64,000 nt of DNA from Antedon bifida (Eukaryota > Echinodermata > Crinoidea > Comatulida > Antedonidae). Below, piece by piece: positions 1 to 11,418 of the stretch. A model generated the notes under the pieces. It saw nothing but the letters and a program-made list of their open reading frames with translations. It was not told where the DNA came from and ran no database searches. Where the stretch lies: positions 14,162,085 to 14,226,084 of the forward strand of contig OY727103.1 in the NCBI GenBank assembly GCA_963402885.1, written 5' to 3'. Within the stretch, counting starts at the first letter, position 1; each line of letters begins with the position of its first letter. The position numbers and the translations under genes were made by a program.

Positions 1-560
1 GTTTCTGGGTTGCTGGTATGGCCCTGATTTGTTATCAGTGTTTGTACATTTTGTGGTAATACAGTATTTGGTCCAGTGGCCTATTTTGTTACATGCTCCA
101 CCTCAGTGCTGTTGGTGCCTATTATTAATTGTTCTAGAGTCCGTTCATCAAATTCAGAATTTACTATAGGCCTAGCAGCAACTTGGCCGTCTTCTATCTG
201 GTTGTTTGGCCTATCCATGCTGGAGGCGTAGCCTTGTTGCGAAATTCTCCACAGATTCATTACTCTCTTGTTTTAGTCTACTACTACGAGAGAGTCTATA
301 GTTTGTTTTTGAAAGTGTTTCTCTAACATTTGGAAAACATATTGCTGATTTTTGTTCTGCTTCTGGAAGATTCCACGAGTTGTATAGTTTTAGTTCATCC
401 TGGCCTAGTCATAGTAATATGTACGTCAGGGTCGTCCTTGGCCTGTTTTGCTAACGGGCCGCGCAGTACTGGCTCAGCATATTGTTTAAATAAATGTACT
501 TCTGTTACCATATCGACAGCTTTCCCATTTGTTTTTGGTGTTGCCATCATGTAAAGTGTT
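1..560 (-). pseudogene. Decayed Ty3/Gypsy-type gag fragment
   Basis: Read on the minus strand, short pieces in shifting frames resemble a retrotransposon gag protein. Near 190-275 there is a segment with QESNESVENFATRLR, like the conserved Gypsy gag helix. Near 125-175 a piece with FDERTLEQLIIGT fits the following helix. Near 65-100 there is a zinc-knuckle remnant (CNKIGHWTKYC). Stops and frame changes break it, so it is not functional. A methionine-started open stretch covers about 395-548. It runs off the left edge. It sits beyond the last visible kinesin exon, so it probably lies in an intron of that gene. The family call is by motif only. Confidence 0.5.
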
Positions 561-717
561 GAACTTTAATTGATGTGATATTTGCACATGTTTAATTCGT
601 TTGATAATAAGAATAAGATGATTTTAATAGAAACATGAAGAACGGTAAAAACAAGAGGGCGCTATCATGTTTTATGTCATATCATTACAACAGCTTGATT
701 AAGATCTGTAGTTATGG

Positions 718-1160
718 TTAACATAAGCATTGCCTCACTTAATGTGAGGGGTATTAATCAAGTTTAAAAATGGTGGGACATTTTTAGTTAGCTTAAGAAA
801 AGTTCATTCAATATTCTGTTCACAAGACACCCATTGTGCTAAAGAGCAAGAGTGGGGATATACTAGTGTGTTTAATTCCTTTAGTAATAACAGCAGACGG
901 GTTGCAATTTTATTCCAAAACAACTTTAAGGTTAAAGTACATAAGTATATAAGAGATCAGATGAAAAGAGACATTTTTTGGCAATTCATTTGTCGGTGGG
1001 GGATAAAGATTTAAGTTTAATCAATATACATGGCCCTAATCGGGATGATCATGCAAAGATTTTTGGCATGAAACTCACCCTGATATTAAGCGGTACTCAT
1101 GGCGTCAACCAACACCTTTAAATCAAGCTAGATTAGATTACTTTCTAATTTAATTGAAAG
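718..1160 (+). pseudogene. Decayed LINE endonuclease domain (L1/Tx1-like)
   Basis: The stretch starting near 718 reads ISIASLNVRGI, typical of the first strand of the apurinic endonuclease of L1/Tx1-type LINEs. At 1,088-1,150 one frame gives RYSWRQPTPLNQARLDYFLI, which matches the conserved end of that domain (the RLDYFL motif). Several stops and frame shifts lie between. This is a dead fragment in the plus orientation. Confidence 0.55.
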
Positions 1161-1323
1161 TGATATTTCTATGCGCGGTAAAGGTTTCTGTAGAAAAATG
1201 TATTTTTTAAAAAATGCGACTCTGAAAACATTTGAAAACAGCTTGACTGGATACTACAATATGCTTGTGAAAATGCTTTACTTGTTTTATGAAAAGTAAA
1301 CACCAACATGCTTTCCGTTCTGC

Positions 1324-1945
1324 TTGACAACTCCTAGAGTTTTTCCGAGATGTACACACGCTTTGGATGATAGTGATCCGGTAGATGTTATCTATCTTGA
1401 CTGTAAAAAGGCATTTCATACTGTACAACATGAATGTCTCAAAGCTAAACTTCAAGCAAATGGAATCAATGGAAGAATCCTAAACTGGATATCTAACTTT
1501 CTTAGCTGAAGACAGCAATGTGTAACTGTGAAAGGTTCTCTCTCATCCAAGCAAAAAGTAACTAGTCGTATCATTCAAGGTTCAGTTATAGGACCCGTCC
1601 TTTTTCTCATATTTGTAAACGATTTACTTGATGACATCAAATGATGATTAAGCATACTTTCTCATACATGGACCAAGATATGTTTCTTCCTCTTTATAAG
1701 ACACTTGTTAGAAATTAATTAGATGTTTTGCCCTACTCTGACTTAATTTGTACTTTATACTAAGTACATTTGAGAATACTTGTGAACAAATTTGCAAGTA
1801 GTTCTCGGATAAGACTCGCTACAATTACAACCCTTGTTAGACCGATCATGGAATTTGCAGTACAGGCTTGGTCTCCTAACTTAAAGAAAGACATCATTAA
1901 ACTTGAAAAAGTGCAAAATACAGCCATACGATTTAATGTTTAATG
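1324..1945 (+). pseudogene. Decayed LINE reverse transcriptase fragment
   Basis: The frame beginning at 1,324 carries LDCKKAFHTVQHECL, like RT motif A of Jockey/CR1-type elements, then a stop at 1,507. The same frame then continues with IIQGSVIGPVLFLIFVNDLL, the motif B region, to about 1,640. Further on, at about 1,800-1,940, a piece with RPIMEFAVQAWSPNL and EKVQNTAIRF resembles the thumb region after the catalytic core. The YADD segment is missing. It is broken and probably belongs to a different LINE from the endonuclease just upstream. Confidence 0.6.
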
Positions 1946-2329
1946 TTTTGGTATCGGAAAATGTCTCGATGCATTAAATACACTAATTTTGATAGCTGAA
2001 AGATTTATATTCAACTGTAAAATTTCAGTATTTTAACAAATTTAAATTCATTGTTTTAAAGAAATATTGAAATAGAAAAATATATTGCTTTTGGAAATGA
2101 TAATATGCATGCATATAACCTAAAATGAAAAAAATTAGGAGTATAGTCTGCCATTTAACTACTCATGATTTGTCAAATTTGTTGATTGTTTTTTTTTATT
2201 TTATTGAGGAGAATTTTTGTTTGTTTTTTGTTTTGTTACCACAGCTGGTGGCACAGAAAAATTTATCTTTTGTTTTGTTATAGTGTACATCTTCGATGGT
2301 CTTTTTAAAGGTCCTGGTGCAAAACTCAC

Positions 2330-2469
2330 CTGATTGTAGAGAAGTTTCCTTTGAATACATTCCTTCTTGTAGAGTATTTTAAGGTCCTCAAGATCCTGAT
2401 TAGTTGTGGTTCCAATACTACTCATCTGCAACAGGGCATCACAAGCTTGTTTTAATAAACCACTCAAAT
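2330..2469 (-). CDS. Kinesin-like gene, exon 9 (neck before motor)
   Basis: The acceptor is a T-rich tract ending CCATTAG and the donor is CAG|GTGAGT. The exon enters in phase 1 and leaves in phase 0. It encodes DLSGLLKQACDALLQMSS and then EDLKILYKKECIQRKLLYNQ. The last segment resembles the helical neck just before the motor domain of minus-end-directed (kinesin-14/KIFC) kinesins, where RGNIRVFCR-type sequence normally follows. That next exon should lie left of the window and was not seen. The kinesin call rests mainly on this exon. Confidence 0.65.
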
Positions 2470-2544
2470 CTAATGGCAAAAAAAATTAAAATCTTTGTCA
2501 GAATCTAATCTAAAACTCCTATTGAGAAAGACATACTACTAACA

Positions 2545-2785
2545 CCTAAGGGCATGTCTCTTTCATCAATCCAAATGACGTGTCTGGTCAAACCCAATAA
2601 TACGTCACTATAAGCTTGTACATGGCGTGTTTCTCCAACCCAAAGGGCACATCTATCAAAACCCGAATGGAGTGTCTCGTCAAACCTGAATGGAGTGTCT
2701 CGTCAAACCTGAATGGAGTGTCTTGTCAAACAGAATGGTGTGTCTCGTCAAAACAAATGGAATGTCTCGTCAAACTGTCTCCAAC
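2545..2785. repeat. Short degenerate minisatellite, about 23-25 bp unit
   Basis: Units of the form AATGGAGTGTCTCGTCAAAC repeat head to tail with drift, best preserved at 2,668-2,780. It lies in the intron between kinesin exons 8 and 9. Overlapping open frames here are repeat artefacts. Confidence 0.75.
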
Positions 2786-2834
2786 TGTCTTATTGTACTG
2801 TTTATTTTTCAGCTTAAGTATTTGTATGATTTAC

Positions 2835-2958
2835 CAGCAAAAGATGTTTTGATGTCATTTTTCAGACTACGTTGAGCTTTGTCCAATGCTTTAGTCTGCT
2901 TTTCAATTTTCTTTAGCTTGGCTTCATCAATAACTGGTCCAGTTGCTACTGGGTCTTT
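2835..2958 (-). CDS. Kinesin-like gene, exon 8 (coiled coil)
   Basis: Bounded by TTTTAG and the donor G|GTAAAT. It encodes KDPVATGPVIDEAKLKKIEK and a lysine-rich helix ending KNDIKTSFA, then the first base of a split codon. It enters in phase 0 and leaves in phase 1, matching exons 7 and 9. The sequence is strongly helical and charged, as expected of the stalk. Confidence 0.7.
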
Positions 2959-3129
2959 CTAAAATAGAAAGCAATAGAGTTTAGTAACTCCTATCTACTA
3001 CTCAAACCAATACCATCATGTTGATTAAAAGAACACATTATGTTTATGCAGTCAAAAAAATTTCTTATTTTGTGCCTCATTGATTCAGAACATGGCTAGA
3101 CCTATGTTTTTTCGACCTAATTTAAGGTC

Positions 3130-3270
3130 ACACACTACATTTGATGTAAAAATACTATATGCGATTATTTTTTTCATCTTCAAACGGTTTCAAATGAGAG
3201 ACATAAGTTGATTCTAACAATTTAAGCAGCCCACTATAAATACCAGAATGTATCGCGCACGGATTGATAT
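3130..3270 (-). mobile_element. Decayed relative of the 630-bp MITE family
   Basis: Read on the minus strand, the stretch with ATATCAATCCG and then TATTTATAGTGGGCTGCT matches, with drift, the interior of the two 630-bp elements at 19.65 and 20.72 kb. No clean ends are visible. It sits in an intron of the kinesin-like gene. Confidence 0.5.
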
Positions 3271-3599
3271 TTTCATAGTATGATGTGATGCACCCACTTT
3301 GATCGATAGTGACAGGGTAAACACACATGTTCCGGCATAACCGAAGAAAGCTACTTGCATTATTTAAACAAGCAATACTTTAATTGGACTTGTCCATCAT
3401 GCGAAGCGATGAACTTAGCTAGCTTGTCACTTGGCACAGACATTTTAAAATCACACTATAGTTCATTACTTAAAAATTCTGATAGTGAAAGCTCAATAGA
3501 CTTCAAGTAAAAAATATCTTCAAGTCTCTAAATTAAAACTAATACTAGACGTAAGACTTTTGTACTTAAATTCCCAGACTATAATTCTGAAGCACCAAA

Positions 3600-3930
3600 A
3601 CCAAAATAAACTGAAGAACAATTGTATTAAAATAGCTATTATGAACTGTGGTAGCATTAAAGGTAAAACACAGAACTTGAGGTGTTTAATGAGACCGAAA
3701 AACAGATATCATTCTTGGTACAGAGTAAATGGTATATCGGATCAGCAGAATTATTTCCCTCAAACTTTACAGTCTACTGTAAAATAGAAAAACGTGAGGT
3801 GGCGGTGTATTCATTGCAGTTGATAAGACCATATCATCCAACTGTCATTCCGACCAAAAGACAAAGATGTATTTGTTGGGGCATACTCCAGTCAAAATAC
3901 AAAAGTAAAATTACAAAACTGTATTAAATT
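3600..3930 (+). pseudogene. Decayed LINE endonuclease start
   Basis: At 3,632-3,690 one frame reads IKIAIMNCGSIKGKTQNL, like the first strand of a LINE AP-endonuclease. A second frame (3,682-3,927) follows with weak resemblance. Stops interrupt both. It probably belongs with the RT fragment just downstream. Confidence 0.4.
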
Positions 3931-4369
3931 GAATTGAAGAGAAACTGGTGAGCTTTGTGAAGAACACAAACTTCGACCAGCACAGATGAAGTTTCCACAG
4001 CCTTGAAGCCGTCAGTGGACATGGATGCATCCAGTAGGATTGACACATCAGCTGAATCACATTCTAATAAATGGCAAAGTGGTCAAACTGTTTAAGAAAC
4101 TGCAGGGCTTACAACACAGTTGAATTAGACTCCGACCATCAAATCATCAGCATTTTGCTAGTGTGCAGCCTTAGAACCACCAATTGAAAATTAGGCAAGA
4201 TGCTTTAATCTCATTGCCTTACCTGAGGGTACCAAATGATCAGCAAGTGCTGGATGGATCACCCTCATCAAATATGGTTAAAAAAACAAAAACACCTCTA
4301 AAAAGGCCAAAGTTTGACTGGATAAAGCTAAAAAATTGACGTTTTGGCTCCATTCCTCTTCATTATTTT

Positions 4370-5090
4370 GGTAGATTTTCTGCTGACGAAGGCCACATCA
4401 GATCTCGACTCTTGAGATCGAGACAAGATTCAGCTGAAGTATTGAATGACCTGAATTTCGCTGACGACATTGCACTACTTGAATGTACTATTCCCCGGGC
4501 TCAAGCTCAGCTGACCAACACCGCAGCCGCAGCAGAAGTCCTTGGTCTCATAATCAGCGTAGCCAAGACAGAGTACATGACTTTTAATTGTCATCCTCAC
4601 ACAACACTCAAAGTTTATGGTGCACCCATCAACCATATGACTGACTTTAAGTACCTTGGCTCCAAGAAGGCATCTGCTGCAAGCGACCTCAAAAGAGCAT
4701 TAGTGCAAATAGAGCTAGAACATCTGTGGAGAAGTTCTCAACTCCCCATCTCTTCTGAAGTCAGTTTCTTCAATACTACCTGTGTAAAATCCAACTCATT
4801 TGCGACTGTGTCTCGAACACCGTTGTATATTCCATGAACAACTCTGAGCCCCTTATCAACTGTGAAAGGAAGCAGCTGAGATTCCTTGGGCACTGTCTTT
4901 GTCTGCCAGAGGAAGAGCCTGCAAGAACATACGCTCTCTATATACCAACTCATCTTATTCAGCCTATTTTTAACATGTTCTAGGGTTACGATACAAGCTG
5001 AACAAATAGCCTCACTTGCTCAAGATCGAAGTGCCTGGAAAAGTCTTGTAATCGCCTGCTCCGCAGCATGAAGGATAGATAGATTCTCAT
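4370..5090 (+). pseudogene. Decayed LINE reverse transcriptase, FADD core and C-terminus
   Basis: The open frame 4,412-4,837 contains LNDLNFADDIALLE, the RT catalytic motif (FADD form). After it comes a KTEYM motif and then DFKYLGS, the order expected in RTE-related non-LTR retrotransposons. At 4,858-4,970 another frame has RKQLRFLGHCLC followed by PARTYALYIPTH, the typical C-terminal tail of the same type. Frame changes separate the parts. It lies in the intron between kinesin exons 7 and 8, opposite to the gene. Confidence 0.65.
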
Positions 5091-5374
5091 CCATGGTCCA
5101 GATGTGTAGAAGACAACTAGAATCATTTAAGGAAAGCCTGACTAAATTAATTGAAAAACTTAATTTAATAAAAAATAATTAGGTGACATCCAAGACCATC
5201 GTTGCTGATTACAGAACTGCTTAGGCATTGTAGAAAGAAAGAGAGATGCTACATTAAAGAAAAGATTCAAACTGGATTACCTTCTGGCTGGTATAAGTTT
5301 ACCACCGTAAAAAGTATGTGCAAAAGGAAGTCTGTAGAGGGAAACGTGAGGGGACATGTTTGCATACAGCCAAG

Positions 5375-6160
5375 ACCATATATATATAGACCAGTCTCAT
5401 TGAAAAACATCAGATCCTCAATAAAAATCAGCATGCTTTTCACAAAGGCCTGTCATGCGAAACCAAAGATTTTATAGCTGAAGGCTAGATCGCAAACTTT
5501 AATGTTATCGCAATTCAAAAAGTGATTCTTCATTAACAAGGAGCCAACAAGATGGTGGCTGCAATCGCCCAATCAGATACGCAGTACGAACTACTATACG
5601 CCTGTGTTGAGCGTATCAGCACGAGAACTAAACGCAACACAGCGTGTTAGGCGTATTACTTAACTCCAGCAAGTTGGGGAATGAGGTTCAATCCAATCCA
5701 TGCGTATCTCCAGAAAAAGAAACTCTGGAGAAACAAATTACTGCATGCTAGGTATCAACTGAACTGACATCACCTACCTCGGTATCTTCATTTAAAACAA
5801 CATGAGTTGGAATAAACAGACTAATCAAGCATTAACAAAAGCAACCTGAATTTCATAAAAAGGAATTTCTACGCAGCATCAAGAAGCGTAAAACAAAAAC
5901 TATTTAACACTGGTCACACTGGCCACACCTAGAATACGGTAGTATTGCATGGAGTCCATTCACAAAGAAAAATATTACTTCTATTGAAAAAATGCAACAG
6001 AGACCTGCTCGCTTTGTATACAATAACTACTTCAAAAGTAGCAGCGTGACTGATATGTATAACTTTAGAATCTAGACGAGAGATAAATCAGCTTACATCC
6101 TATATAACATTATTAACAATAAAATCAACACAAATCCAACTGTTTGCACACCGAATTTGG
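5375..6160 (+). pseudogene. Second decayed LINE reverse transcriptase
   Basis: Scattered frames resemble a Jockey/CR1-type RT. A piece near 5,385-5,465 looks like the RPVSL ... QHAF region. A clear one at about 5,930-6,060 reads LEYGSIAWSPFTKKNITSIE and then MQQRPARFVYNNY, typical of the region after the polymerase core. Many stops are present. The exact clade cannot be set by eye. Confidence 0.55.
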
Positions 6161-7016
6161 AACCCCCGGCTTTGTGAAAATGATTAGGTTCGCTTCATTT
6201 CGACCCTCTCTTTTGCTGACACTCACGTTCTTAAAAGGCATTTGGTAGCATACATGGCTTACACACGTTTAAACGGATTACATTTAATACCAGAACGAGG
6301 ACAGTGTTTTCTTACAAACCAGATAATACCGTAATCACTGTATTTTAGAATACATTTTTCTTCCCAACGTTTTCAAATTTAGAAGCGAATAACTGATCCG
6401 TATATATGTCTTTACAGACACAGTAAACATTGGGTTCTTAGTGTTACAGACAAATGCAATTTGTGTGCACGTATACAGTAGTGCATTGCGTAGCGGGCTA
6501 CCACAATGTCACAACACATTTCACAAGAAAATATTTTTCTACAAGGCCCTTGTTTTTAGTCTTTGAGTTCGCTCTTGTCTGTGAGTGACAAACATACTCA
6601 GCCTACGACAGGCTATTGTTTATTAAGGCTATCCTAGCCAACTGTTGCCGTCCGTGGTTATCGCTATGGCCAGTCTAGTTTTTAGTTAAGTTCAGAACGT
6701 CTATGAGTAAATGCCATGCGCCAGTGAGGCAAAGGGCACACCACAATAAAGACAACCGGACACGTATGACTCAAGTAGAATAAGATCTTTATTCGTCAAA
6801 ACCAAATATCACAATAACATAACAACCAGCGGCCATAGTGTGTCAACCCAGCTAGAGGCGCTAGACTGGCGATGGTTTTAACTTACAACTTAATGTATGT
6901 GGCAACCGCCGTGTGTGGCTGTACTGTGCCAGATTAAACAAATAACAAATTTCGTTTGTTGTTGCATGGGGTTAGGGACAGAGATGAGATCACATCATCT
7001 CTATTCTCATACTTAC
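6160..7016. other. Intronic sequence with no recognised gene
   Basis: No exon with consistent splice sites was seen on either strand. The minus strand near 6,780-6,800 has an AATAAAG-type poly(A) signal in moderately GC-rich sequence, which could belong to an old LTR, but no matching second LTR was found. Confidence 0.4.
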
Positions 7017-7145
7017 TATTTTAGTCTTCATTCGAGTAATAAGTCTGGCAGTTGGAGGGCGCTCTTGCTGTAAAGATGTGACCTTTAAGTTAGTTGTTTT
7101 AACCTCGACCTCTAAACTGGTAACTTGTTCTTCCAAAGAATTAAC
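7017..7145 (-). CDS. Kinesin-like gene, exon 7 (coiled coil)
   Basis: The acceptor TGTACAG precedes VNSLEEQVTSLEVEVKTTNL and the exon ends TARLITRMKTKI before the donor GTAAGT. It has 43 codons and is phase 0 on both sides. The heptad-like leucine and valine spacing supports a coiled-coil stalk. Confidence 0.75.
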
Positions 7146-7575
7146 CTGTACAAAAATATCAAAATTTCTTAAGTATCGTAATAATAATAATAGATTTTAT
7201 AATAATATTTTGAAAAAATTAAAGGATGTAGATTAGATTTAGGTGACAGGAAAGGAACAATACTGAACTCTCTGAAAACTAGAAACTTTCCCAAAACCAG
7301 GTGCCAAAATCTGTTTTAATATTAAAAACCCATTTAACCTTTAATTAACCTTGCTAGCTATGCTAATCAACGATTAAATATTACAGTTAATTTGCTGCGG
7401 TTAGAGACATGGAGTTCAAAGAGCAGGATTGGCAGCAGTGCTTTAGTATAGACAAGCGCGTTGAAAAATCAGTTGTCACCGTCGATACGTATCCATCTAT
7501 TCATAAATCTATATCCAGCCCAAAGTTTTCTGATATTGAATTGTTTATTCATTCGCTGTTTATTCAAATACATAC

Positions 7576-7647
7576 CTGAGCTATCAATGTGTCATTATCA
7601 GTCACCATCTCACAATGTCTCCTCTTAGTGGCTTCATGTTGTCTAGA
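7576..7647 (-). CDS. Kinesin-like gene, exon 6 (coiled coil)
   Basis: A 24-codon exon with TTTTAG acceptor and GTATGT donor, phase 0 on both sides. It encodes SRQHEATKRRHCEMVTDND and then TLIAQ. It joins exon 5 across the intron that holds the large LINE. It is short, so its support comes mostly from the phase match with both neighbours. Confidence 0.7.
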
Positions 7648-7689
7648 CTAAAACAAAAATGACATTTACATTGAAATATTTTATTTATA

Positions 7690-7950
7690 CTGGGCGACAT
7701 CTTCATTCGAAGACAGGTCTCCCAGAGAGCCCAGTTATGATCAGTGGCTGTGATGTACTAGTACACCGTACTAGTAACCCCCTACTCATCTCGAAAGATG
7801 TATTAGGTTCTTTAAAGTGCACATGAGCTAGATATGTACATTCACTCGTTCTACCACCAGAACCATGGAGCGAGTGACCCTCGAACCCTTACGATGTTGT
7901 GATTACGAGATTCCAATGTCTTAACCACTTGGCCACTCACTCATAACTGC
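7690..7950 (-). mobile_element. tRNA-derived SINE
   Basis: On the minus strand the 5' end has an A-box-like TGGCCAAGTGGTTAAG and, about 35 bases on, the B-box-like GGGTTCGAGG, as in tRNA-Ser/Leu-derived SINEs. The unrelated body runs on towards 7,690. A decayed relative with the same GTTCTTTAAAGTGCAC core is at 61.64-61.86 kb. It sits in the kinesin intron between exons 5 and 6. Confidence 0.65.
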
Positions 7951-8369
7951 TCGGCTACTCACGGTCAACAACAACTGTTTACACAACTAGTTTAAAAAGG
8001 CAAACATCAGTTTTTTAAATTTTCTTTGGTCTTCCAACAGGTATTTTTACTTTCAAACAGCAGACATGGAATTCAAACCTCAGCAGATTTAACAGTTTTT
8101 TACAGTCACACAGACCTAAAGCCTGAACCTCACTAGGACGCAGCGCAAGAACGTATGAGAAACATAATAACAATAATAATAACAACTTTATTTAAAAACA
8201 GATGCAACACTTGAATCACCATATTGGTGTTTTTCACAAGGCCGTTACTTATTACAAAACTATTTATACTATTACACAAGTTATCATTTACAGTACAAAA
8301 ACAACAACAACAACAACAAAAAAAGATTTCATGAAAAAATATAGAGTTTCAAGTATATTTTATCTTTGG

Positions 8370-11300
8370 TCATTTATCATTTTTTTTAAATATATGTATA
8401 TTAGGAGCTGTAATTGCATTTGAGTTTATAGCATTTAAACTGTTCCATAGCTTTGCGCCAGAATACGAGAAACTTTTCTTTTTATACTCAGTGTTTGCCT
8501 TATGTAAACTTAGAATATCTTTTGATCTAGTATTATATGTTTGTTTGCGTTCATAGAATCTGTTTCTTAAGTAGGATGGTGTCAAGTTATTCATTATTTT
8601 ATACATTGTGACTGCTTCGTTGTAATATTGTTTTTCTTCTAAATTAGGCCAATTTAAATCTTTGAGCGCCTGTGAGCTAGAGTCATACCTAGATGTATGT
8701 GTAATTATTTTAGCCGCTCTATTTTGGAGTACTTGGAGTTTATATTTGAGGGTTTGGTTACAACGACCCCATACTACATTGCAGTAGTCAAAATGGTGGG
8801 CTATGATAGATTTGTACATTAATGATTGAATATTTTGAGGGAAAATATTGCTGCATTTTTTTAGATAGTACAGACCTGATATTACTTTATTTTTCACCTG
8901 ATCTATTTGTTTATGCCATTTTAAATTTTCATCGATAATGACACCTAAATGTTTACAGTTATTTACTTTTTCAAGTTTTGTACCGTCTATATTAATATTA
9001 ATATCCATGTTAATCAATTTATTTAATTTTTGATGTGTTCCTAAAATCATATATTCAGTCTTTTTAATGTTTAGACTTAATTTGTTACTTGCTAACCATA
9101 GTTGTACATGTTTTAGATCAGTATTTACTTTGCTTATTATATCGTGTATGTCTTTAGATGCATAATATAACGCAGTGTCATCTGCGTACATGCTTACATT
9201 TACATGAGAAACTGAGTTAGGTAGATCATTAATATACATGATAAATAGAAGGGGCCCTAATATTGATCCCTGAGGGATTCCACAAACACTATTAGACTTT
9301 ACCGAATCAACATTGTTAATATTAGTAATATGTGTACGATTTGTTAAATAATTTTCAAACCATTTGATAACATGATTAGCAAAATTAAAATTGTGTAGTT
9401 TTTTTATTAGTATCTGGTGATTAACAGTGTCGAAAGCTTTTTTGAGATCAAGCATTATTAGTCCTATGTATTTACCATTTTCAATACTGTCAATCCAATC
9501 TTCAGTTATATTTATTAATGCCGATGATGTCGAGTAATTTGGCCTAAATCCAGATTGTTGATTGTATAATTTAGGGTTGATTTGTGGATAGAGTTGGTCA
9601 AAGACAGCGCGTTCAATAATTTTCGATAAAATTGGTAGTACAGAAATTGGCCTGTAGTTAGATGGTTCACTTCGGTCGCCATTTTTAAAAATTGGGCATA
9701 TTCGTGCATTTTTCCATTTACTTGGGAAGTCGCTGGTTCTTAGAGATAAATTAATTAAAAATGTAATGGGTTGTACAATTGAGTTGATTGCTAATTTTAT
9801 TAGTTTAGCAGGAATTTCATCAGTTCCTGTAGCCTTTTTGTCAGATAATGATAAAATTTGTTTATATACATATTCCTCGTCAACAAGTGTGAAATTTATT
9901 TTGTCTTCACCTTGATTTGGGCATTCATAATTTACATGGTTATTTTCAAATTGAGGAATTTGTTTAGCTAGGTTAGGTCATATGTTTGCAAAAAACTCAT
10001 TTAAAGTATTAGCTATCTTGTAAGAATCTGTTTCAAGGCCATTTATTGTATTTATACTACTTATAACACTTTTTTTATTGTTAGATGGTACAATATATCT
10101 TATGTTTTTCCAGATTATTTTGGAATCTTTTGTATTTAATTGTTCAGAGAAATAATCTTTTTTTGATCTCCTGATATCGTAATTTACTTTGTTTTTTAAT
10201 TCACGATATTCGTTCCATAATTGAGGACAATTTTCTTTACTCGCTCTTTTTTGAGTCACGTTTTCGCATTTGTAATATTACATTTTTTGTGAGCCATGGG
10301 CTATCTTTATTTCGAACCCGTTTTTTCTTTAAAGGTACATGTTTATTAACAATTTGTAAAAACTTGTCTTCAAAAAACTGCAGATCGTCATTCACATTTG
10401 TATATGAAGTTATTTCATGCCAATTTACATTTAACATATCAATTTGTAGTTTTTCCTCATCAAGGTTATTATAGTTCCTTTTTGTTTTATATTTATGGTT
10501 ATGTTTTGGTTTTTCTTCTTTACCAATGACAGCGTAAGTAGCTGAATGATCACTAATTCCTGTGTTAAGTACACCCGAGGAAGAAATTCTGTTTGGAAAG
10601 GATGTATAAAAATGATCAATCAGAGTTTTACTTTGGTTTGTTATCCTTGTCGGTTCAGTTATAATTTGTGTTAGAAAATGGTTATTAGTTATATCCATTA
10701 ATTTTTGTGTATAGCAAGTAGGGTTTTGTGAAAGTGTGTCACAATTGACATCTCCTATTATTATTATTTCTTTGTTTAGACATTCGTTTTCTTCTAAAAT
10801 TTGTTCAAAAATATCTAAAAGTTGAATTTTTGAGTTTGGTGGGCGGTACCATGCTATTAAAATGATTGGTTTAGTTTTTGGTTTACAAAGTTCGATTACT
10901 ACTATCTCAAGCTCCATTTTCATGAAATCATTTCTTAGTTTACAAGTAAAACATCCTCCTCTATTTACATAAACTGCAACCCCTCCCCCTTCCCTATTTC
11001 TGTCATTTCTATAAATATCATAGCCATCAATGTGTATTGATTCATCTTTAATTACATTATCTAAACGTGTTTCATTGAGTGCTATGATATCAATAGAATT
11101 GTTGTTGATTAGATACTTAAACTCATCAAATTTGCTTGGTAGAGAAACTATATTCAATCCTAGGATACTTAGACCATTATTTAAAAATACTTTACAATTT
11201 TCAGTTAAATTATTATGTTCATTTAGCGAACAGTTATGTTGATAGTTAATTGTTTCATTTTTATTTGAATTGATCGTATACGTTAAATTTGAGGCAACTC

Positions 11301-11418
11301 CGGGTGGTATAGTATCATTTATATAAGTTTGTTGAGTGTTCACCTCGTCATGGGGATTTTGTTCTAATTCATTGTCATTAATCGTAGAATTTACGGCTAA
11401 ACCCTCATTGCCTATTTC
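8370..11418 (-). CDS. LINE ORF2: AP-endonuclease and reverse transcriptase (broken twice)
   Basis: The endonuclease frame (11,343 down to 10,237) contains LSILGLNIVSLPSKFDEF, then IIALNETRLD, GGGVAVYV and IGDVNCD, all typical of the family; these cut target DNA to prime reverse transcription. After a frameshift at about 10,237-10,259 and an in-frame TGA near 9,975, the RT continues with NYRPISVLPILSKIIE, then LDLKKAFDTVNH, GIPQGSILGPLLF and the catalytic MYADDTAL. The C-terminal helix has GAKLWNSLNAI. The frame is open from the ORF1 stop at 11,419 but holds no ATG before the domain begins; translation tools place a GTG at 11,343. Because of the two lesions this copy is probably inactive. Confidence 0.85.

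Noticed and set aside
6340..6990. Possible solo LTR (AATAAAG signal on the minus strand, GC-richer)
   Set aside because: No partner LTR, no clear TG...CA ends or target duplication could be found.
8202..8423. Plus-strand 73-codon ORF at the LINE 3' end
   Set aside because: Antisense to the LINE 3' tail and ORF2 end; no independent support.
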